Assembly: GCA_034435395.1 (NCBI GenBank)
Contig: DAOTXK010000268.1
Coordinates: 14,793 to 78,792, forward strand
Origin: DAOTXK01 sp034435395
Lineage (GTDB): Bacteria; Chloroflexota; Anaerolineae; Aggregatilineales; Ch27
Direction of reading: 5' to 3'
Length of the DNA stretch: 64,000 nt
Shown one piece after another: positions 37,014-45,309 of this stretch. The notes beneath the pieces were generated by a model. The model saw only the letters and a program-made list of their open reading frames with translations. It was not told where the DNA came from and searched no databases. The position numbers and the translations under genes were made by a program. Within the stretch, counting starts at the first letter, position 1; every line of letters starts with the position of its first letter.

Positions 37014-37196
37014 CTCTTATCCAGAGCGGCGGAGGGACCGGCCCTGCGAAGCCGCGGCAACCCTCATTGAGACGGCTGTCATCCAGCCCGATCTCAGAGA
37101 AGGTGCCAATTCCTGCAGACTGAAATGTCTGGAAGATGAGAGCGCGTCTGTGACCCTGATTACAGCAACTCCCTCTCATCACGAGAGGGAGTTTTT
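37014..37196 (+). promoter_or_regulatory. SAM-I (S-box) riboswitch with expression platform
   Basis: The aptamer has P1 CTCTTATC (37014-37021) with GATGAGAG (37135-37142), the core CCAGAGCGGCGGAGGGA, GCGGCAACCC, and AGGTGCCAATTCCTGC with TGGAAGATGAGAG at the 3' end, all matching the S-box consensus. The 3' strand of P1 (GATGAGAG) is also perfectly complementary to CTCTCATC at 37173-37180, which forms the antiterminator. Thus SAM binding frees the terminator at 37168-37196 and turns off the downstream methionine gene. Confidence 0.95.
37168..37196 (+). terminator. Terminator of the SAM riboswitch
   Basis: ACTCCCTCTC (37168-37177) pairs perfectly with GAGAGGGAGT (37183-37192) around ATCAC, followed by T5. 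Half of the stem is sequestered by GATGAGAG at 37135-37142 when SAM is absent. Confidence 0.93.
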
Positions 37197-37263
37197 GTTG
37201 CGGACTGTGGCCTCAGGAGTGTTCCCCCAAACTGCGCGTCAGCCTGCCTGAGGAGGCCAAGCC

Positions 37264-38502
37264 ATGTTAACCCAGCCCGACCTGATTGAGGACACCCGAC
37301 CCGCGACTATTGTGGCGGCACCTGCCGCCCCTCGTGCATCCACCCGCGCTGTGCATGGCGGCACCATCCGCCGCAAAGACCAGCACAGCCTCACCACACC
37401 CATCTTTCAGACCGCCACCTTCACCTTCGCCAATACCGCTGAGTTGCTGGAATTCGTCACCGGTCAGGATACCAACCGCGAAGAATACGGGCGCTATGGA
37501 AACCCCACCATCAATGCGGTGGAACGCAAGCTGGCGGTGCTCGATGGCGGAGAAGATGCGGTCCTGTTCGCTTCTGGCATGACGGCGGTGACATCGGTGT
37601 TGCTGGCGAGCCTGCCCACCGGGGCGCACATCATCATGACCCATGACTGCTACCGACGGACGCGCCAGTTCTGCCAGGAGTATCTCCCCCGCCTGGGAAT
37701 CGAGACCACCATCGTGGCGATGGGCAACTATGACGCCCTGGAAGCGGCCATCCGGCCCGGCCAGACCCGATTTATCCTCTCCGAAAGCCCCACCAACCCC
37801 TATCTGCGGGTCGCTGACCTGGAACGGATCGCGGCCCTTGGTCGGCAGTACCACGTGCGCACGCTGATCGATAGCACCTTCGCCACCCCCATCAACCAGC
37901 GCGCCCTGGAATGGGGAATTGACGTGGTGATCCACAGCGCCACCAAGTATCTCTCCGGCCACAATGACCTGCTGGCTGGCGTCGTGGTCGGCAAAGGCCC
38001 CTTTATCCAGGCGATCCGCGAGGCGCGGGGCGTGCTGGGCAACCTGGTTGACCCGCAGAACGCCTTCCTGCTGGAGCGTGGCTTGAAGACCCTGGCGCTG
38101 CGGGTCCGGCAGCAAAACGCGACCGCTCAGGCGGTGGCCGAGTATCTGGAGAATCATCCCAAGATCGAGCGCGTATGGTATCCTGGCCTGGCCAGCCACC
38201 CCGATCACGCCGTGGCCGCTGCCCAGATGAGCGGCTTTGGTGGCGTGGTGAGCTTTGAGACCAGGGCCACCCTGGCGGAGACCAGCCGCTTTGTCGACGC
38301 CATGCGGATTCCGTACATTGCGCCCAGCTTCGGCGGCGTTGAAAGTCTGATCGAGCAGCCGGCGATCATCTCCTATCACGATGTGCCGCCGGAGGAGCGC
38401 GCCGCCATCGGCATCAAAGACAACCTGGTCCGCTTCGCCGTCGGCATCGAAGACACCGAAGACATCCTGGACGATCTGGAACAGGCGCTACGCGTGCTCT
38501 AG
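37264..38502 (+). CDS. metB: Cystathionine gamma-synthase-like PLP enzyme
   Basis: This is a Cys/Met-metabolism PLP enzyme of 412 residues with YGRYGNPTINAVERKLAVLDGG split over residues 77-98, LFASGMTAV, LSESPTNPYL, the PLP lysine in SATKYLSGHND (Lys228), and SFGGVESLIEQP. It most resembles cystathionine gamma-synthase, which joins an activated homoserine to cysteine. O-acylhomoserine sulfhydrylase or cystathionine gamma-lyase activity cannot be excluded. The SAM-I riboswitch upstream supports a role in methionine synthesis. GAGGAGG lies 9 bases before the ATG. The first 25 residues are a variable extension. The last 15 bases overlap convergent thrC. Confidence 0.88.
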   Translation: MLTQPDLIEDTRPATIVAAPAAPRASTRAVHGGTIRRKDQHSLTTPIFQTATFTFANTAELLEFVTGQDTNREEYGRYGNPTINAVERKLAVLDGGEDAVLFASGMTAVTSVLLASLPTGAHIIMTHDCYRRTRQFCQEYLPRLGIETTIVAMGNYDALEAAIRPGQTRFILSESPTNPYLRVADLERIAALGRQYHVRTLIDSTFATPINQRALEWGIDVVIHSATKYLSGHNDLLAGVVVGKGPFIQAIREARGVLGNLVDPQNAFLLERGLKTLALRVRQQNATAQAVAEYLENHPKIERVWYPGLASHPDHAVAAAQMSGFGGVVSFETRATLAETSRFVDAMRIPYIAPSFGGVESLIEQPAIISYHDVPPEERAAIGIKDNLVRFAVGIEDTEDILDDLEQALRVL

Positions 38503-39795
38503 CTCTTCATTGCCCACGGCTGCCAGCAATTCGCGGACGGCATTGAGCGATGGCTCGATGCGGTGCAGGTGATTGGCATAGCGCGCGGCGATGCCGTCAA
38601 GCTGCTCTGCATGATAATCGACAATAATCGACGGGTCTTTGAGCACATGGCCGGTCAGAATGCCCACGACTTTTTCGTCAGGTCGAATGACCCCGCCCTC
38701 GGCCAGCTTGCGCGTGCCTGCCAGGGCACACGCCGATGCCGGTTCGCAGCCGATGCCGCTGGCGTCGATCTGGGCCTTGGCGTCCAGGATTTCCTGATCG
38801 GTCACCTCTTCAACCACCCCGTCCGTCCAACGCAACGCGCGCACCGCTTTGTCATAGTTAACTGGATCGCCGATCTTGATCGCCGTCGCCAGCGTATGGG
38901 CCTCGACGCGCTCATGGGTGGAGAAACCAGCCCGATAGCCCCGGTACAGCGGGTTGGCCCCTGCCGCCTGAATCACGGCCAGCCGGGGCAAACGATCGAT
39001 CAGCCCCAGCTCATGCAGTTCGTGAAGCGCCTTGCCAAACGCGGAACTGTTGCCGAGGTTGCCGCCCGGCACCACAATCCAGTCGGGAATCTGCCACCGC
39101 AATTGCTGCAATAACTCGAAGACGATGGTCTTCTGCCCTTCCAGCCGGAAGGGATTCACCGAATTGAGCAGGTAAATGCCCAGTGCGTCGGCCACTTGCC
39201 GCACAAGACGCATGGCTATATCAAAATCGCCGGGAATCTGCACGCACGTCGCGCCATAGGCCACGGCCTGCGCCAGCTTGCCCAGCGCCACCTGGCCTTC
39301 CTGAAAAAACACAATCGCGCTCAGCCCTCCCAGCGCCGCATATGAAGCCAGCGAGGCAGATGTGTTGCCAGTGGAGGCGCAGGCCACCCGGCGCATCCCC
39401 AGGATTCGGGCCTGGGTCACGCCGCCGGTCATGCCTCGATCCTTGAACGAGCCTGTCGGATTCTCCCCTTCATGCTTGAGCCACAAGTGCTTGAGACCCG
39501 CCCAGCGGGCCAACCAGGGAGTCTCATACAGATTGGTGTTGCCCTCAGGGCGACTGACGATCCGATCGTTGGCCGCTCCAGGGTAGACCAGTTCTTTGAA
39601 CCGCCAGACCCCGCTGCGATAGGGCGCTGCCAGCGCGCCCAGCCGCTCATCGAACAGCTGTCGGGACACCCGCCCGTGCAGCGACTCGAGATCATGCTGC
39701 ACATCCAGCAGCCCCCCGCACGATGGGCAGTCATAAACCAGCTGATCGATGGGATATTCGGCCCCACAGGAAATACACTTGAGCAGGCTTTGCAT
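38488..39795 (-). CDS. thrC: Threonine synthase
   Basis: This PLP enzyme converts O-phosphohomoserine to threonine. The N-terminal zinc-ribbon-like pair of cysteines (Cys7, Cys10, Cys23, Cys26) and ENPTGSFKDRGM with the PLP lysine at 118 mark the class found in bacteria, plants and archaea. CASTGNTSASLASYAA and VPGGNLGNSSAFGKAL are further signatures. At 435 residues it is full length. It is divergent from thrB, the enzyme before it in the pathway, and tail-overlaps the metB-like gene, which competes for the same homoserine branch. Confidence 0.95.
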   Translation of the reverse strand: MQSLLKCISCGAEYPIDQLVYDCPSCGGLLDVQHDLESLHGRVSRQLFDERLGALAAPYRSGVWRFKELVYPGAANDRIVSRPEGNTNLYETPWLARWAGLKHLWLKHEGENPTGSFKDRGMTGGVTQARILGMRRVACASTGNTSASLASYAALGGLSAIVFFQEGQVALGKLAQAVAYGATCVQIPGDFDIAMRLVRQVADALGIYLLNSVNPFRLEGQKTIVFELLQQLRWQIPDWIVVPGGNLGNSSAFGKALHELHELGLIDRLPRLAVIQAAGANPLYRGYRAGFSTHERVEAHTLATAIKIGDPVNYDKAVRALRWTDGVVEEVTDQEILDAKAQIDASGIGCEPASACALAGTRKLAEGGVIRPDEKVVGILTGHVLKDPSIIVDYHAEQLDGIAARYANHLHRIEPSLNAVRELLAAVGNEELEHA

Positions 39796-39892
39796 GATCC
39801 CCCATCATTTTCTATAGTTGCTGTGCTCACCGGTCGACCGCGCGATGGCTTGAGCCCGCATATCATAACCGCGCCAACAGGATGATACCAAT

Positions 39893-40834
39893 ATGTCCCT
39901 ATCAACCGCGACCGCTTACGCGCCCGCCACCGTTGCCAACTTAGGCCCTGGTTTCGATGTGCTGGGTCTGGCCCTGCCCGCGCCCGGCGACACAGTGACG
40001 GTGGAGTTAACCGACACCCCTGGCGTCACGCTGCTGCAAATCACCGGCGATAATGGCATGCTGCCCACCGACCCCCAAAAGAACACCGCTTGCGTGGCAG
40101 CTCATCACGTGTTACAGACCGCCGTTCCCCGGGAAGGGGTTGCGCTCCGTCTGCACAAAGCGCTTCCCCTGGCCAGCGGGCTGGGCAGCAGTGCGGCCAG
40201 CGCGGTGGCGGCGGCGGTGGCCGTCAACGCGCTCCTGGGGGAGCCACTGAGCCGACCGGAGTTGCTGCCGGCCTGCGTGGCAGCCGAGGCCGTCGTCAGC
40301 GGCCGCCACGCGGATAACGTGGCACCCGCCTTACTGGGCGGGATCGTGCTGGTCACCGGGTTCACCCCTGCCGATGTGTTCCGGCTGCCCACGCCGCCCG
40401 ACCTGCACCTGGCAGTCGTCTCGCCACATGTCGCAGTCCCCACTGCCGAAGCGCGCGCTGTACTGCCCAAAAGCGTTCCTCTGCCTTCCATGGTACACCA
40501 AACTGCACAGGTCGGGCTGCTGGTTCATGCCCTCCACCAGGGCGATACGACCCTGCTGGCACGCGCGGTGGGTAGCGATCTGGTCGTTGAACCGGCCCGC
40601 GCTCACCTGATGCCACTCTTTCGCGAGGCCCAGGCGGCAGCTCGTGAGGCTGGCGCGCTGGCAACCATCATCAGTGGGGCCGGGCCGACCGTGTGCGCGC
40701 TGTGCACTTCCGCCCAGGACGCCCAGGCCGTCGCCGAAACGCTCACCCACCTTTACACCACCCGGGGAATCGAAGCGACTGCCCAGGCCACCACCGTCGC
40801 CCAGGAAGGCGCCCGCGTGCTCCACCTGGGTTAG
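39893..40834 (+). CDS. thrB: Homoserine kinase
   Basis: This GHMP-family kinase phosphorylates homoserine for threonine synthase. Seen are AYAPATVANLGPGFDVLGLA at the N-terminus, the ATP loop PLASGLGSSAASAVAAAVA (about residues 88-106) and the C-terminal motif ISGAGPTVCALC. At 313 residues it is normal. AGGATGAT lies 6 bases before the ATG. It is divergent from thrC with only 97 bases between the two starts, so both promoters must share that gap. Confidence 0.94.
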   Translation: MSLSTATAYAPATVANLGPGFDVLGLALPAPGDTVTVELTDTPGVTLLQITGDNGMLPTDPQKNTACVAAHHVLQTAVPREGVALRLHKALPLASGLGSSAASAVAAAVAVNALLGEPLSRPELLPACVAAEAVVSGRHADNVAPALLGGIVLVTGFTPADVFRLPTPPDLHLAVVSPHVAVPTAEARAVLPKSVPLPSMVHQTAQVGLLVHALHQGDTTLLARAVGSDLVVEPARAHLMPLFREAQAAAREAGALATIISGAGPTVCALCTSAQDAQAVAETLTHLYTTRGIEATAQATTVAQEGARVLHLG

Positions 40835-40864
40835 GTCTACGAACCACAAGCGTTCCCAGGCGTG

Positions 40865-40893
40865 TTGCACCGCCTTTTCTTTCATGCTAGACT
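40865..40893 (+). promoter_or_regulatory. Promoter of the receiver-ATPase gene
   Basis: TTGCAC (40865-40870), 17 bases and TAGACT (40888-40893). The leader is about 40 bases, and no Shine-Dalgarno sequence is visible before the ATG at 40939. Confidence 0.65.
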
Positions 40894-40938
40894 GGGCATC
40901 ACATACGCACCCTTGGGCATCCTATTGTACTCATAACC

Positions 40939-42084
40939 ATGGCCGAGAGAATTCTGATCGTAGACGACGATGTTGATAGCTTGAAGCTGATCGGCTTGAT
41001 GCTGCAACGGCAAGGCTACGAGATCTCCGCCGCCAATTCAGGTAGCCAGGCCCTTAACAAGGTAGTCGTCGAACCACCTGACCTGATCATCCTGGACGTG
41101 ATGATGCCGGACATGGACGGCTATGAAGTCTGCCGTCGTCTGCGAGCGGATCCCAAAACTCAGAATATACCCATCATCATGTTCACCGCCAAAACGTTGG
41201 TCGACGACAAAGTGGCCGGGTTCGAAGCTGGCGCTGACGACTACCTGACCAAGCCCACTCATCCTGCCGAACTGGCTTCTCGCGTCAAAGCCGTCCTGGC
41301 CCGCAGCACGGCCAAGAAGGGCGCTGCCAGCGATCGGGCCAGTTTGATCGGCGTACTCGGCACACGCGGTGGCGTAGGGACGACCACCGTCGCTGCCAAC
41401 GTCGCTTCGGCTCTTGCTAAGAAGGAAACCACTATCCTGGCCGACTTCCGCCCTGGCCAGGGCAGTTTGAGCGCCTCGCTGGGGTTCACGCGGGTCTCCG
41501 GCCTGGCCAACCTGGTCACTCGCTCCCCCAACGAGTTGACCGCGCGGGTGGTGGGGGGGGAACTGGTCCATCACAGCTCAGGGATCAGACTTCTACTATC
41601 GTCCACGAAGCCCAAAGAGGCGCAGATTGCCATCTCCCCGGATGTGGCGGCAGCTATTGTCTGGCAACTGCGCGGCCTGGCCCAGGTCGTCGTCCTTGAT
41701 CTGGGCGTGGGCCTGACCACCGTCAATCAGCGGCTCTTACGAGATGTCAACCACCTGATACTGGTCACCGACCCCCAGCGCGTCACGCTCACCATGGCTC
41801 GGGAGTTGCTGAATGAACTGGGTGACACCGGCCTTGGACAGGGCGTGGTCAGTATCGTGCTCGTCAATCGAACCCATTCCAGCCTGCAGGTATCCTGGCA
41901 GGAAGCTGAACAGATCCTGGGCCGCGATATGCTGGCGATCATCTCCCCTGCCCCTGAGCTGGCCTTCCAGGCAAATGAAGCCGGTGTGCCGATCGTCCAC
42001 CTGCAGCCAGGGGCCATTGTCGCCAGTCAGTTTCTCAAGCTAGCCGACGAGGTTGGCGTGCGCGTACATAGCAATAGCCAGTAG
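40939..42084 (+). CDS. Response regulator fused to CpaE/MinD-like ATPase
   Basis: Residues 1-120 are a receiver domain with the acidic pocket IVDDD, the phospho-acceptor in IILDVMMPDMDG, the switch threonine in MFTAKT and the lysine in DDYLTKP. Residues about 135-375 resemble CpaE/MinD-family P-loop ATPases: GVLGTRGGVGTTTVAANVA, then ILADFRPGQGSLSASLGF and VVVLDLGVG. As in many CpaE proteins, the deviant Walker A lacks the usual lysines (TRGGVGTTT), so ATP hydrolysis is doubtful. CpaE proteins localise tad/Flp pilus machinery, but no pilus gene is in the window. A kinase gene lies two genes downstream. Confidence 0.87.
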   Translation: MAERILIVDDDVDSLKLIGLMLQRQGYEISAANSGSQALNKVVVEPPDLIILDVMMPDMDGYEVCRRLRADPKTQNIPIIMFTAKTLVDDKVAGFEAGADDYLTKPTHPAELASRVKAVLARSTAKKGAASDRASLIGVLGTRGGVGTTTVAANVASALAKKETTILADFRPGQGSLSASLGFTRVSGLANLVTRSPNELTARVVGGELVHHSSGIRLLLSSTKPKEAQIAISPDVAAAIVWQLRGLAQVVVLDLGVGLTTVNQRLLRDVNHLILVTDPQRVTLTMARELLNELGDTGLGQGVVSIVLVNRTHSSLQVSWQEAEQILGRDMLAIISPAPELAFQANEAGVPIVHLQPGAIVASQFLKLADEVGVRVHSNSQ

Positions 42085-42165
42085 CATGGGGGCCGGCCAG
42101 GGGCGCGGTCGTCCCGGGCCAGGCGCGTTCGACGGGAGATGGTGGCACAGGCGGTAATTTTCACA

Positions 42166-42171
42166 TATAGT
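42166..42171 (+). promoter_or_regulatory. -10 element placing +1 on the cobB start codon
   Basis: TATAGT lies exactly 6 bases before the ATG at 42178, and no Shine-Dalgarno sequence precedes the ATG. The -35 region is weak. The mRNA is probably leaderless. Confidence 0.5.
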
Positions 42172-42177
42172 TAGTTT

Positions 42178-42939
42178 ATGATCGAAGAAGCCGTCCAACG
42201 TGCTGCCTGCTTGATACGCGAGGCTGAATATGCAATTGCGCTTACGGGGGCCGGCATCAGCACACCGTCAGGAATCCCTGACTTCCGCAGCCCGAATTCC
42301 GGCCTCTGGGAGACGGAAAACCCGATTGAAGTTGCCAGTCTCTTAGGCTTTAAGCGTCGCCCACAGGCTTTCTACGATTGGATTCGGCCACTGGCCAAGA
42401 CGTTCCTGGCAGCGGAGCCTAATCCGGCCCATCTGGCTCTGGCAGAGTTGGAGAAAGCCGGTTATGTCAAAGTTATCATCACGCAGAACATTGACATGTT
42501 GCATACCAAGGCAGGATCAACAGCGGTCGCTGAGATCCATGGCCATTTGCGTCAATTGACCTGTATCGAGTGTTTTGCCGAGTATGATGCCGGGCCGATC
42601 ATCAGCCAGTTTATGGATGACGGGGCAGTGCCTCGCTGTCCCCAATGCCAGGGGGTTCTGAAGCCGAACATCATACTATTTGGGGAGCAACTGCCCGTGC
42701 GGCAGCTGTTTGCGGCTCAGCAGGCGGTGCGCCGATGTGATCTGATGCTCGTCGCTGGCTCTTCGTTGCAGGTGGCACCGGCGGGGGATTTGCCAATGCT
42801 GGCCAGACAGCGCAACGCCAGGCTCATCATCATTAACCGCGAGGAGACTTATGCCGATCAGATGGCTGATCTCGTGTTCCGGGATGATATCGCCGCTACG
42901 CTCCCTCGAATTGCCGCGGCGGTGATGGAGGGGAAGTAG
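42178..42939 (+). CDS. cobB: NAD-dependent protein deacylase (sirtuin)
   Basis: This Sir2-family enzyme removes acetyl or other acyl groups from lysines using NAD. Seen are GAGISTPSGIPDFRSP, ITQNIDMLHTKAG, the catalytic histidine in EIHGHLRQL, two zinc cysteine pairs (CIEC and CPQC), KPNIILFGEQLP and VAGSSLQVAPA. The 253-residue length is normal. A TATAGT element sits 6 bases before the ATG with no ribosome binding site, so the message is probably leaderless. The next gene, a histidine kinase, starts 4 bases after its stop and is likely co-transcribed. Confidence 0.94.
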   Translation: MIEEAVQRAACLIREAEYAIALTGAGISTPSGIPDFRSPNSGLWETENPIEVASLLGFKRRPQAFYDWIRPLAKTFLAAEPNPAHLALAELEKAGYVKVIITQNIDMLHTKAGSTAVAEIHGHLRQLTCIECFAEYDAGPIISQFMDDGAVPRCPQCQGVLKPNIILFGEQLPVRQLFAAQQAVRRCDLMLVAGSSLQVAPAGDLPMLARQRNARLIIINREETYADQMADLVFRDDIAATLPRIAAAVMEGK

Positions 42940-42943
42940 GCTT

Positions 42944-44212
42944 ATGGCTACACCAGATACGGCGCGCGGCCACGATGAGGCCGTCCAAAACTACCTGCAG
43001 TTGATGGCGCGCTACGAACGCCTGATGGAGATCAGCCGCCAGCTCACCTCCACCCTCGACCTCACGGCACTCCTGGACCAGATCATCCAGGCAGCCATCG
43101 AACTCACGGACAGTGAGAAGGCGTCGATCCTGCTGCTCGATCCGCAGACCGACGAACTGCGATTTGAAGCTGCCTCCGATATCAGCAGCGGCGCACGTGA
43201 CGCCATCGTCGTGCCCAAAGAAGGCAGCATTGCCGGCTGGGTGGTCACTCACGGCGAGTTTATCCTGGTGCCTGACGTCCGCAATGAGCCGCGCTGGTTC
43301 CAGGACATCGAGAAATCGGTCGAGACGAAAACCCGCAATATGCTGGCGGTGCCCATGCGCGCGCATACCAAGATCATCGGGGCGCTGGAGGCGGTGAACA
43401 AGCGCAACGACGCGCCGTACACCGAAGATGACATCAATACGTTAAACACGCTGGCTGCTCACGCCGCCGTGGCCATCGAAACAGCGCGGCTGTTCCAGCA
43501 AAATGACTTCATCGCCGAACTGGTTCACGAGCTACGCACGCCGCTGGCCGCCCTCACTGCCAGCATCGCCCTCCTGCTGCGCCCCAACCTCTCCGAGGAC
43601 CGCCGTCACGACATCATTCTAACCATGCAGCGGGAGACCGACCGCCTCAGCAAGATGACGACCGAGTTCCTCGACCTGGCCCGGCTGGAGTCCGGTCGCG
43701 CCCGGCTGGAACTCGCCCTGTTTGACCTCCGCGAGCTGATCGACGAAAGCGTGACCGTGGTCCAGCAACAGGCCAAAGAACGCAGCGTGACCATTCACAT
43801 TGATTGTCGGGATAACACCGAGATCGAAGGGGATCGCGGGAAGATCAAACAGGTATTGCTGAACCTGCTCACCAATGCCATCAAATATAACCGGCAAAAC
43901 GGCCACATTTATGTGACAACCTCGCCTGCGCACGATGGCAAACAGGAGGTTATCCAGATTGCCGTCCGCGATACCGGCAAGGGAATCTCCAAAGAAAATC
44001 AGGCCCACATGTTTGAGCGTTTTTACCGGGTCGCCGATACCGAGGGCTACACCCAGGGGACCGGCCTCGGACTGGTGATCGCCAAACGTATCATCGAAGC
44101 CCACGGCGGCAACATGTGGCTGGACAGCGAGCTGGGGGTTGGCACGACGTTTTATTTCACCGTGCCGCGCACCTCCTTCAAAACGCGCCCGACTGTCTCA
44201 TCAACCCTCTGA
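42944..44212 (+). CDS. GAF-domain sensor histidine kinase
   Basis: This is a 422-residue cytoplasmic kinase with a coiled lead-in, a GAF domain (about 25-180, LILVPDVRNEPRW and NMLAVPMRAHTKIIGALEAVN), a HisKA domain with phospho-acceptor His195 in LVHELRTPLAAL, and an HATPase with NLLTNAIKYNRQNG, RDTGKGI and GTGLGLVIAKRIIEAHGG. It lacks membrane segments. It lies 4 bases after cobB. The receiver-ATPase protein two genes upstream is a candidate partner, but pairing is not proven. Confidence 0.92.
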   Translation: MATPDTARGHDEAVQNYLQLMARYERLMEISRQLTSTLDLTALLDQIIQAAIELTDSEKASILLLDPQTDELRFEAASDISSGARDAIVVPKEGSIAGWVVTHGEFILVPDVRNEPRWFQDIEKSVETKTRNMLAVPMRAHTKIIGALEAVNKRNDAPYTEDDINTLNTLAAHAAVAIETARLFQQNDFIAELVHELRTPLAALTASIALLLRPNLSEDRRHDIILTMQRETDRLSKMTTEFLDLARLESGRARLELALFDLRELIDESVTVVQQQAKERSVTIHIDCRDNTEIEGDRGKIKQVLLNLLTNAIKYNRQNGHIYVTTSPAHDGKQEVIQIAVRDTGKGISKENQAHMFERFYRVADTEGYTQGTGLGLVIAKRIIEAHGGNMWLDSELGVGTTFYFTVPRTSFKTRPTVSSTL

Positions 44213-44217
44213 TTGTG

Positions 44218-45180
44218 TCACTGGCCTTTGGCGAAGAACAGCAGGACCTTCAGCACGCCCGGCCTGGCGGCCATCTCAAACGCCTTCACGCCATCCAACA
44301 ATGAAAATCGGTGTTCGATCAGGGCTTCCACGTCAACTGCTCCAGCGGCCAACAGCCGCAGGGCAGCGTCAAAGGGGCCGCACCGACTGCCCACAACGGT
44401 GACTTCCTGTACGGCGATGTGGGTGAGATCCGCCTGAGGCAGGCCATGGTATGTGCTTTTGAGGATCAGCGTCCCACGGGGTCGTAACAACTGTAGGGCA
44501 TGGGCGAAACCTTCCTCTCGACCGGTGCAGTCCACCACCACATCCGCCTGAGCGGGAGGCATTTCTTGGAAGTGCGCCGACCGGATCCCCCACCGGGCCA
44601 GCAACTGACTTTGCTTCTCGTGGCGCACAACTGTGGTCAGGTCTGCCCCGATCAGGCGGAGCACCTGGGCCACCAGCATCCCCAACTTGCCCGCCCCCAA
44701 CACCACCACCCGCGCCGAAGGACGGATATGCGCCACTTCCTCCACCTGGAGGGCCGCGGCCAGCGGTTCGGTGAACACGGCCTGCGTGTCGGATACCTGG
44801 TCGGGTACCGCATGAAGGTTGCGCACGGGCAATGTCAGGTATTCGGCAAACGCGCCCGCACGCCCCTGGATGCCCAGGACGGTCCGATGACGGCAGTGTG
44901 ACGGGACGCCTGCCAGGCAAAAGTCGCACGTCCCACAGGCCACGTTGATCTCGCCCACGACGCGCCTGCCCAACCATGCCTCAGGCCCGGCGACGATCTC
45001 GCCCACGAACTCATGTCCCAGTATCCCCTGGTAGTTGTAATAACCCCGGACTAACTCCAGGTCCGTGTTGCATATCCCCGCCAGCCGGGTCCGGATCAGC
45101 GCTTCGCCCTCGCCGCAGTCCGGCTCAGGGGCTTCCGGCAGCAACTGCAACCGACCGTCGTACACCGCTACCGCGCGCAT
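44218..45180 (-). CDS. Zinc-dependent alcohol dehydrogenase family protein
   Basis: This is a 320-residue medium-chain dehydrogenase. The catalytic zinc residues appear in GICNTDLELV and GHEFVGEI, and the structural zinc cysteines in CGTCDFCLAGVPSHC. The Rossmann motif is VVVLGAGKLGMLVAQVLRLIG. The protein is shorter than typical threonine or sorbitol dehydrogenases (about 340-350) but keeps all domains. The substrate is not clear. I chose the ATG at 45180, with GAGGTGG just upstream. It converges on the kinase gene and is not in an obvious operon. Confidence 0.88.
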   Translation of the reverse strand: MRAVAVYDGRLQLLPEAPEPDCGEGEALIRTRLAGICNTDLELVRGYYNYQGILGHEFVGEIVAGPEAWLGRRVVGEINVACGTCDFCLAGVPSHCRHRTVLGIQGRAGAFAEYLTLPVRNLHAVPDQVSDTQAVFTEPLAAALQVEEVAHIRPSARVVVLGAGKLGMLVAQVLRLIGADLTTVVRHEKQSQLLARWGIRSAHFQEMPPAQADVVVDCTGREEGFAHALQLLRPRGTLILKSTYHGLPQADLTHIAVQEVTVVGSRCGPFDAALRLLAAGAVDVEALIEHRFSLLDGVKAFEMAARPGVLKVLLFFAKGQ

Positions 45181-45250
45181 CTTCCACCTCACTTGCCGCC
45201 TGACCCGCCACATGCGCGCCAGACTCTACTGTACAGGGCAGGAAATACAC

Positions 45251-45281
45251 AGTCGGCAGCGAGACGGGCAGGCTGCCGACT
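45251..45281 (-). terminator. Terminator after secF
   Basis: AGTCGGCAGC (45251-45260) pairs perfectly with GCTGCCGACT (45272-45281) around 11 bases. On the minus strand GTGTATTTCC follows, so the T tract is weak. It lies 28 bases after the secF stop. Confidence 0.65.
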
Positions 45282-45309
45282 GGAAAACGACTGTCTCATC
45301 ACCAGCCCC

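Noticed and set aside
42143..42160. Sigma-54-like element (TGGCAC...) before cobB
   Set aside because: The second half does not match TTGCA at the required distance, and a TATAGT -10 fits better.
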